Source of the DNA: Pedobacter sp. Leaf41
Lineage (GTDB): Bacteria > Bacteroidota > Bacteroidia > Sphingobacteriales > Sphingobacteriaceae
DNA length: 64,000 nucleotides
Direction: 5' to 3'
NCBI RefSeq assembly: GCF_001422545.1
Contig: NZ_LMLE01000011.1
Span: 1 to 64,000 of the forward strand
The translations under genes and the position numbers were made by a program. The first letter of the stretch is position 1. The number at the start of each line of letters is the position of its first letter. This document shows positions 59,149 to 64,000 of the stretch, in pieces. The notes under the pieces are model-generated. The model worked only from the letters and a program-made list of their open reading frames with translations, was not told where the DNA came from and made no database searches.

Positions 59149-60837
59149 TTATATATTAAGAATGTATGTCTTTACAAAGCACCTTATTTCTTCCAAATCT
59201 GGGCTTAAAATAAGATCTTTTTCAAGAACACTATTGACCCATTTTGGCCCATGATTACCTACGCTTTTGTCAAAAGACTCAATTTCTCCAATTTGAATTA
59301 TTATTATTCCGACTTTTTCAAGGTGAAGATTAAGTTTTTTAAAAGCAACAGTAGCATCACCGGCTGTCAAGATTGCCTTACCTGCGCTCTTTGCTTTTGT
59401 CCATGCTGAAGATTTTTTAAGAATTTGTTGTAATTCCTTTATTTGCTTATCAGATAAGTTAGGTTCTGAGGCTTCATCAAAAACATTTTCTAATGCTTTT
59501 TTAGCATCGACTGTATTTAATTCTGGTCTTTGGTTATCAATGTCTTGTTTAACAATTTTGAATTCTTTTTGGATGTCAGCCCAATTGCCTCCCATAATTT
59601 CATACATCTCTTTTAATGGCTGCTCATTGTTATAAAGATCAAAGTCAGCTATTATTGTCAATGGTACGTCAATTTGCTTTAAAGCATTCATAACGGTGGG
59701 AAATCTAGCTTTTCCACCTGCTTGAATATAATGTATATCTGGAGATGGCATAACTTCATGTTCAACGATTGCGGTTGCAAGAGCTGATAAAAGACGGCAA
59801 TCAGAATCACTTTCACACAGAACGACTTTAGAATGAAACAAACCATCAAGTACATTAGAGTGCCGCAGTATTGAATCTTTCCAAATGATTTTTAAGTCAT
59901 TGTTGTTAAGAGTCGAATATTCAACAACATTATTCTCTCGTTTTAATCTAATGATAGTTAATCTGTCTCCTGCATAATCTAAAATCCCCTTAAGAAAATG
60001 CTCGCTATGTGTTGCTATTAATATTTGCTTGTTCTCGTGTACATTTTTGGAAATCATCTGACCTAATAACTTGGCTTGAGGTGGATGCAAAAATGCCTCT
60101 GGCTCATCTATTAAATTGATACCATAGTTTTCTGCAATTAAAGAAAGAAAGACCCCTGCAAAGCTTTTCATTCCATCTCCTTGTACTTGTAATTGTGGAA
60201 GTTCCTTTAAATTTTTTAAATAACTTGAAGACACTCTATCATCTCCCTCTTTTATAATTGGCTTTTTACCTACATGCATTGGCACATTCCCACCTGCACC
60301 AAAATTCAAAGTTATGTCGATATCAAAGGCGGTTTTGAAATATCTTGTGAAGTCCGCAAGAAGATCACCATTCATCTGTAACGTATGAAAGGGATGAACT
60401 GGCGGCTGAGACAAAAGATCAATGCTACTTGGTGGAGAAACAAGATTTAATCTATCGCTAGTGTGCAAAATATTCACATTAAATTGGCTAAGAATACCAG
60501 AATCATTATTATCCCATGCTCTTTTAAGTCCATCATCTTGGAATGGACTCTGAGCTTTACTGAAGTACGACCCGTTTATTAAACGGTGTTCAATATTTTC
60601 TTTGAAGTCTTCCACGGATCCAGAAGTTTTCGTTGCAATTGAGGCTATTGCTACATTTTTTAATGTATTATTCTTCAAAAGTGCTGTATATAGCTCTTTT
60701 AAGGTTACACTTTTGCCAGAGTTGTTAGCTCCAACAAAGAGAACTATTGAGTTTTCTTCTAAAATAAGTTTATAACCATTTTTGAATGTTATTTCTTTCA
60801 GAGAGATTGATCCTATCATATGAGAGTGTTTTTTCAA
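59149..60837 (-). CDS. OLD-family-like ATPase with TOPRIM-type C-terminus
   Basis: 562 residues. ABC-type ATPase half: Walker A GANNSGKS at 36-43, the Q-loop/signature region near GDGMKSFAGVFLSLIAENYG, Walker B INLIDEPEAFLHPPQAKLLG and a switch His in LIATHSEHF. The C-terminal half begins VVLCESDSDCRLLSALATA (TOPRIM Glu) and has TIIADFDLYNN (TOPRIM DxD). This is the architecture of OLD endonucleases, several of which act in phage defence, alone or with a UvrD-like partner (as in Gabija). No helicase gene is adjacent; here it ends an operon of mobile-element genes. It may be defence cargo or part of the element's DNA metabolism. Confidence 0.85.
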   Translation of the reverse strand: MKKHSHMIGSISLKEITFKNGYKLILEENSIVLFVGANNSGKSVTLKELYTALLKNNTLKNVAIASIATKTSGSVEDFKENIEHRLINGSYFSKAQSPFQDDGLKRAWDNNDSGILSQFNVNILHTSDRLNLVSPPSSIDLLSQPPVHPFHTLQMNGDLLADFTRYFKTAFDIDITLNFGAGGNVPMHVGKKPIIKEGDDRVSSSYLKNLKELPQLQVQGDGMKSFAGVFLSLIAENYGINLIDEPEAFLHPPQAKLLGQMISKNVHENKQILIATHSEHFLKGILDYAGDRLTIIRLKRENNVVEYSTLNNNDLKIIWKDSILRHSNVLDGLFHSKVVLCESDSDCRLLSALATAIVEHEVMPSPDIHYIQAGGKARFPTVMNALKQIDVPLTIIADFDLYNNEQPLKEMYEIMGGNWADIQKEFKIVKQDIDNQRPELNTVDAKKALENVFDEASEPNLSDKQIKELQQILKKSSAWTKAKSAGKAILTAGDATVAFKKLNLHLEKVGIIIIQIGEIESFDKSVGNHGPKWVNSVLEKDLILSPDLEEIRCFVKTYILNI

Positions 60838-60855
60838 ATATATAAAAGTTAAGTC

Positions 60856-61125
60856 TTATTTTCCCAAAATCACAAAAGAGCTATATTCATAGTATGTTCC
60901 ATTAATCTTGTAATAGATTTTTTCATCATTTCCTGAGGCAATTGCAGTGACTGCTGAAATTTTCCTCATACCATCAGATACTGGAAAGGGACAATAGAGC
61001 CTTTTAATTTTTCCGTTTTTATTTACAACCAATAGGTTTTTTTCATTTTCATATCTATAAAAATTTAAATTATCCATAAAATAATATGTTATAAATAGCC
61101 CATCATAAGCTGACAGGCTACCCAT
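60856..61125 (-). CDS. hypothetical protein, 73-89 residues
   Basis: The ATG at 61125 overlaps the DUF3871 stop (TAATG); a second ATG at 61077 (MDNLNFYRYENEKNLLVVNK) is an equally likely start. Beta-rich with Tyr and Lys (KIKRLYCPFPVSDGMRKISAVTAIA, KIYYKINGTYYEYSSFVIL). No family recognised. The tight position between DUF3871 and the OLD-like gene supports it. Confidence 0.55.
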   Translation of the reverse strand: MGSLSAYDGLFITYYFMDNLNFYRYENEKNLLVVNKNGKIKRLYCPFPVSDGMRKISAVTAIASGNDEKIYYKINGTYYEYSSFVILGK

Positions 61126-62105
61126 TAATTAATAAACCAGTTATTTTGTTGTTTAGATAAAGAATTAGCAATACCATTAGTAAAAGAAAAAGCATTTAAG
61201 CCTCTATCTAAAAATGTATCTATGTAGCTTGCTTTATTTGCTCCTGTAAAAAGGTTATACAATTTCCACATGTTGATGCTACCATCATCTTCCCTGCAAA
61301 AGGATTCATCTTGGTAATAATCTTTTACTACTATGCTTATCTGAGTATCTCCAAAACTTAATTCCTGTAGATGCTTTTTATACTTTGGTGGCAAATGCTG
61401 ATACATTTTAGCTTTACCAATTAACTGTGCAAATTGATGTTCTGTTAAAGATTGCTTTGTCAAAGATTTTAATTGATCCAAGTGCTGCTTTGCATTGTAG
61501 TTCTCAATCAAGTTATAAATGCCATCAGTAAGCTCGTTTAAGCTCCTAACTTTTAAATCTGCAATCAAACCATCAGTAGAAATACACATGTTGGTACAAA
61601 CCTTATTTTGGAAGCCTATAAAGATTTTAAACCGTTCATCTGACCCTTTCTTACTATACAAGTTGTCAAGATTGTAGGCTTTAATTCCACCGATTGTTAA
61701 GTTTAACCTGTTCCCATTTATATTATCAGAAATTGATGGTATCTCCAGAGCAAAAGCCATTCTTTCATAGTAAATGGTTTTTTCTTCCTCTAATAATAAA
61801 TGAGCAGGTTTTTCTTTAGCGTCGGGTATTCTGCCTTTAATTGGGTAGCTTACACGTACACTTGGTTCTAAAATAACCTCTCTCTGAAAAATATGTTTAG
61901 CTATATCTCCAGTTAAATTGATAAAATCTGCTTGACTGATTACTGGTTGATTATCTTTTACAAAAACTGGTATTAGGTGTTGATCCTTTATTTCTTTAGC
62001 CGTACTACTTATGGTATTAGCTACTATAAAAGGAATTGGACTAGAATCAGAAAGCTCAACAAAAGGCGATTCTATGTAATTATCTACTAATTTTAATACT
62101 TCCAT
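61125..62105 (-). CDS. DUF3871 family protein
   Basis: 326 residues matching my memory of DUF3871, found in Bacteroidota mobile elements: PFIVANTISSTAKEIKDQHLIPVFVKDNQPVISQADFI, RLNLTIGGIKAYNLDNLYSKKGSDERFKIFIGFQNKVCTNMCISTDG and WKLYNLFTGANKASYIDTFLDRGLNAF. The last part resembles DUF932-like plasmid proteins (GxxxxYN.. tail), which act on DNA in unknown ways. It overlaps the ATPase gene upstream by 26 bases. A probable part of the replication or recombination module. Confidence 0.78.
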   Translation of the reverse strand: MEVLKLVDNYIESPFVELSDSSPIPFIVANTISSTAKEIKDQHLIPVFVKDNQPVISQADFINLTGDIAKHIFQREVILEPSVRVSYPIKGRIPDAKEKPAHLLLEEEKTIYYERMAFALEIPSISDNINGNRLNLTIGGIKAYNLDNLYSKKGSDERFKIFIGFQNKVCTNMCISTDGLIADLKVRSLNELTDGIYNLIENYNAKQHLDQLKSLTKQSLTEHQFAQLIGKAKMYQHLPPKYKKHLQELSFGDTQISIVVKDYYQDESFCREDDGSINMWKLYNLFTGANKASYIDTFLDRGLNAFSFTNGIANSLSKQQNNWFIN

Positions 62106-62949
62106 CTTGGTTAAATTTTGTTATGGTGAATGATTGGTTAATTTTTTGTAGTTCTTCTTTTTTAGCGGTGAATTCATTCGCTAAATTTTGCTGATGAAAT
62201 GGGTAATTTGTGTAGATAACTAAAAGTTCGTCTACAGAATTAGCAGAATCAATAAAAGATTTAATTTCCTGTAGTTCATTCTTGCCGTCATTACACCACT
62301 CTAAAATTTCCTGCCCCGTAGTTTGTGTCACTTGAAATTCTGGTTTACCAACAAATAAATTGGTTCTATCTTTTGATGCTGTCGCATGGTGTTTAGCATC
62401 AATATCTAATACTAGAGTAAATTCATAATCAACTCCATCCCTTTGAACTGCTTTAAGGCCTACTTTTTCAGGTACGTATTTTCCATCTTTTTGATTGAGT
62501 ACATAATCCTGTTTAACCCTCATAGTAGAAATAATGTGGCAGTCAGCTTGAAGAATAGCATTTATGAATGCATTTTGCCTTGGGGTTATTTTACTCCAAT
62601 TGGTAAAACTGTTACCACTCATGTTAGCATGGAGATCAATCAGATAATCCCAACAATGACTTGTGCTATCTATAATTATAACCTCAATTAGAGCTTTTAA
62701 GCACATTTGAATAGCTTCTATATATTTTTCTGGGGTATAAGGTGCTTGGATATTTAATACATTGTAATCGCCTAAATTGCTATATAAGTCAGCGCTGTTA
62801 TTTTCAGTATCAATGATTACAATCTTATTCCAATCACCACATAAACCATAAGCAATTAATAAGGCTGAATATGTTTTTCCTGCCCCACTAGAGCCTTGTA
62901 TAGCCATTTTTATTTTGGCCTTTTTGCGTTCAGCTTTTCTGATTTCCAT
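62080..62949 (-). CDS. Sak4-like / RecA-fold ATP-binding protein
   Basis: 289 residues. Walker A GSSGAGKT at 19-26, VIIDTENNSADLYSNLG following, Walker B EVIIIDSTSHCWDYL, then ISTMRVKQDYVLNQKDGKYVPEKVGLKAVQRDGVDYEFTLVLDID, the pattern of phage AAA_24/Sak4-like ATPases that work in single-strand annealing recombination. C-terminal part (about 215-289) polar. First gene of a leftward run with DUF3871, an unknown protein and the OLD-like ATPase. A terminator separates it from the gene upstream. Confidence 0.85.
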   Translation of the reverse strand: MEIRKAERKKAKIKMAIQGSSGAGKTYSALLIAYGLCGDWNKIVIIDTENNSADLYSNLGDYNVLNIQAPYTPEKYIEAIQMCLKALIEVIIIDSTSHCWDYLIDLHANMSGNSFTNWSKITPRQNAFINAILQADCHIISTMRVKQDYVLNQKDGKYVPEKVGLKAVQRDGVDYEFTLVLDIDAKHHATASKDRTNLFVGKPEFQVTQTTGQEILEWCNDGKNELQEIKSFIDSANSVDELLVIYTNYPFHQQNLANEFTAKKEELQKINQSFTITKFNQDGSIKISR

Positions 62950-62970
62950 TTGTTTAAAATTTAGTCCATA

Positions 62971-63006
62971 AAAAAAGGACTACAGTTGTGTACCATAGTC
63001 CTTTTT
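62971..63006. terminator. bidirectional terminator
   Basis: AAAAAGGACTA...TAGTCCTTTTT, an 11-bp perfect stem with A- and T-runs, between the 108-residue gene and the Sak4-like gene. It ends leftward transcription of the former. Confidence 0.8.
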
Positions 63007-63038
63007 GATTTGAATGTTTCTAATGTGTTTTTCAGTAG

Positions 63039-63365
63039 TTAACCGAACACTGCTTGTTCTTCCGTTTGTTGATCATTAACTGAATACACATACCTATAAT
63101 TAAGCATTTTCACTTCTCCTGTCGCCTGTACAGTATATTCATATTCATCTGTTTCAACTTTAAGGATTTCCCCTTTAAGCTCTTTACCTACCAATGCTTT
63201 GCATGTATTTTCATCGAAGGTTGAAGACATTAATGTTTTCCTCATTGTGGCATAAGGTAAGCCTGTTGCTTCAGAAATAACGATTTCTACGTCTCCTTGT
63301 AATTCTAATAGGAAGAACTCGTTTCCATCTTTCTCTTTTGTTTGGTAACCAGTAATTAAAACCAT
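63039..63365 (-). CDS. hypothetical mobile-element protein, 108 residues
   Basis: Beta-rich small protein (VLITGYQTKEKDGNEFFLLELQGDVEIVISEATGLPYATMRKTLMSSTF, VGKELKGEILKVETDEYEYTVQATGEVKMLNYRYVY). It has the look of an OB-fold or single-strand DNA-associated accessory protein, but no motif proves it. It precedes the Sak4-like gene, with a terminator between. Confidence 0.55.
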   Translation of the reverse strand: MVLITGYQTKEKDGNEFFLLELQGDVEIVISEATGLPYATMRKTLMSSTFDENTCKALVGKELKGEILKVETDEYEYTVQATGEVKMLNYRYVYSVNDQQTEEQAVFG

Positions 63366-63507
63366 GATAAATTTTCTTTAGGTGAATAAATAATTTGAAT
63401 TAGGAAGATGCAAGGGGGGACAAGCACTCTCTAAATTATGTGGGGGGAGTGTTCCGAGCCAGGCCATGAAATATCTGCTCAGAAAAAAAAACAAAAATTT
63501 TAAAAAA

Positions 63508-63535
63508 AATAGGATGCCGTTTCTGACATCCTATT
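63508..63535 (-). terminator. terminator of the leftward gene at 63610
   Basis: AATAGGATG and CATCCTATT form a perfect 9-bp stem with a 10-nt loop. The A-run to its left (63502-63509) gives a U-run in leftward transcripts. Confidence 0.75.
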
Positions 63536-63605
63536 AGTAGCTTAAGTATATTAAGTAGCTTAAGTAATTAATTTAACTTAAACTACTTAACCCACTTAAG
63601 GTATT
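63534..63605 (-). repeat. array of eight 9-base repeats (consensus CTTAAGTAX)
   Basis: Read leftward right after the stop codon of the gene at 63610: CTTAAATAC, CTTAAGTGG, GTTAAGTAG, TTTAAGTTA, AATTAATTA, CTTAAGCTA, CTTAATATA, CTTAAGCTA. Period 9 with no spacer, keeping the gene's reading register. It ends at the terminator hairpin. Could be a protein-binding array (iteron-like) or a decayed 3' coding end. Confidence 0.6.
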
Positions 63606-63609
63606 TAAG

Positions 63610-63969
63610 CTAGTTGATTACTGCAAGCCCATATTTGCCCTTTTCAGGATTAATAATTCTTCCTAATGCCGTTCCTTTTTTCAAGTTGGCATAAAGAGTT
63701 GGCTCAGAAATCATTTTGTTAATTACTAAGCTCTCAGTTAGTAATTTTGCATCAATCAGTTCGTTTTCTCCGTTTAACTCTTTCAATTTGTCCAAAATCA
63801 AACCTAGACTATGATCTGATCTTCTCTTATCAAAAGTTGGATTAAGAATTTGATGTTCTTCGGCATTGCCATTAACATTCACCCATAGATTTTCATCCAG
63901 TTCAAATTTCTCCACAGTTGAATTATTATCATTTGCATATCTAGCTGCAACAAGTTTGCTATACCTCAC
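63610..63969 (-). CDS. hypothetical mobile-element protein, 119 residues (start uncertain)
   Basis: Soluble protein with VEKFELDENLWVNVNGNAEEHQILNPTFDKRRSDHSLGLILDKLKELNGENELIDAKLLTESLVINKMISEPTLYANLKKGTALGRIINPEKGKYGLAVI. The second half looks like a small winged-helix fold (SEPTLYANLKKGTALGRI). The ATG at 63969 is close to the window edge and the true start may lie further right. No family recognised. Confidence 0.5.
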   Translation of the reverse strand: MRYSKLVAARYANDNNSTVEKFELDENLWVNVNGNAEEHQILNPTFDKRRSDHSLGLILDKLKELNGENELIDAKLLTESLVINKMISEPTLYANLKKGTALGRIINPEKGKYGLAVIN

Positions 63970-64000
63970 ATTGGATGAAGTCTTATTAATGCCAATTATA

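Noticed and set aside
1-64000. CRISPR arrays
   Set aside because: No set of regularly spaced identical repeats with unique spacers was seen; the only tandem array (63534-63605) has 9-base units without spacers.
1-64000. Insertion sequences
   Set aside because: No DDE transposase gene or intact IS was found; the recombinases present are serine enzymes.

Overview
The window looks like a piece of chromosome from a Bacteroidota bacterium, most probably Sphingobacteriaceae (Pedobacter or a near relative). The supporting signs are the 3' end of a 5S rRNA of Bacteroidota type at the left edge, a type IX secretion C-terminal signal with a PorV-like partner, families largely confined to the phylum (DUF6252, DUF3871, the arginine-type GNAT acetyltransferase), a TAnnTTTG promoter and a TTATTTAG-N7-CTAAATAA Fur-like box. 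Names rest on my reading of motifs and remembered family sequences; no search was run.

Layout. (1) 0-11 kb, ordinary chromosome: rRNA operon end, secreted subtilase, a glycan operon (GT2, polysaccharide deacetylase and a gutted GT87 gene), MOSC protein, cryptochrome-DASH/photolyase, SGNH hydrolase, and an AraC regulator divergent from an acetyltransferase/cupin/carboxymuconolactone decarboxylase operon. (2) 11-15.5 kb: decayed ORFs and a secreted HExxH metalloprotein locus that may be split by a frameshift. (3) 15.5-19.2 kb: iron uptake (TonB siderophore receptor plus PepSY membrane protein) behind a Fur-like box. (4) 19.5-36.5 kb, the most interesting part: an ectoine-type aspartokinase, a GNAT/ArgE-like/NtrC-like operon, kdpFABC with an outer-membrane porin, a KdpD sensor fragment and a separate histidine kinase, a second ArgE-like protein and a frameshifted SPFH protein. 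Four transcription units in this block each carry a sigma-54 -24/-12 element, and a palindrome-like site (ACCCTTCNA-TTT-TGNAAGGGT) is centred exactly 97 bases upstream of each -24 GG. This points to one potassium-limitation regulon that also controls acetyl-amino-acid metabolism. (5) 37-50 kb: accessory secreted and membrane proteins, LytTR regulator, erythromycin esterase, DUF6252 lipoprotein, and a T9SS lipase gene with two in-frame stop codons beside a PorV-like gene. A 17-base motif (TTCGTTTTGTGAGACAA, some copies within a roughly 80-base repeat) is scattered through the gaps from 12 to 55 kb. (6) 50-57.4 kb: an accessory cluster (PD-(D/E)XK-like, HEPN-like, DUF4393-like), a small resolvase, and a large serine recombinase that runs into the 3' end of a tRNA-Met gene, marking an integration boundary. 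(7) 57.4-64 kb: leftward genes of mobile-element type (Sak4-like ATPase, DUF3871, OLD-like ATPase/nuclease), an XRE regulator and an array of 9-base repeats.

How the genes may work together: the NtrC-like regulator lies in the first sigma-54 operon and the likely kinase and KdpD-type sensor follow the kdp genes, so the system is plausibly self-regulated. Its other targets (GNAT, two M20 deacetylase relatives, a 77-residue basic protein, an SPFH protein) suggest that potassium shortage triggers synthesis or release of an acetylated or cationic amino acid along with high-affinity potassium uptake. That is inference and can be tested.
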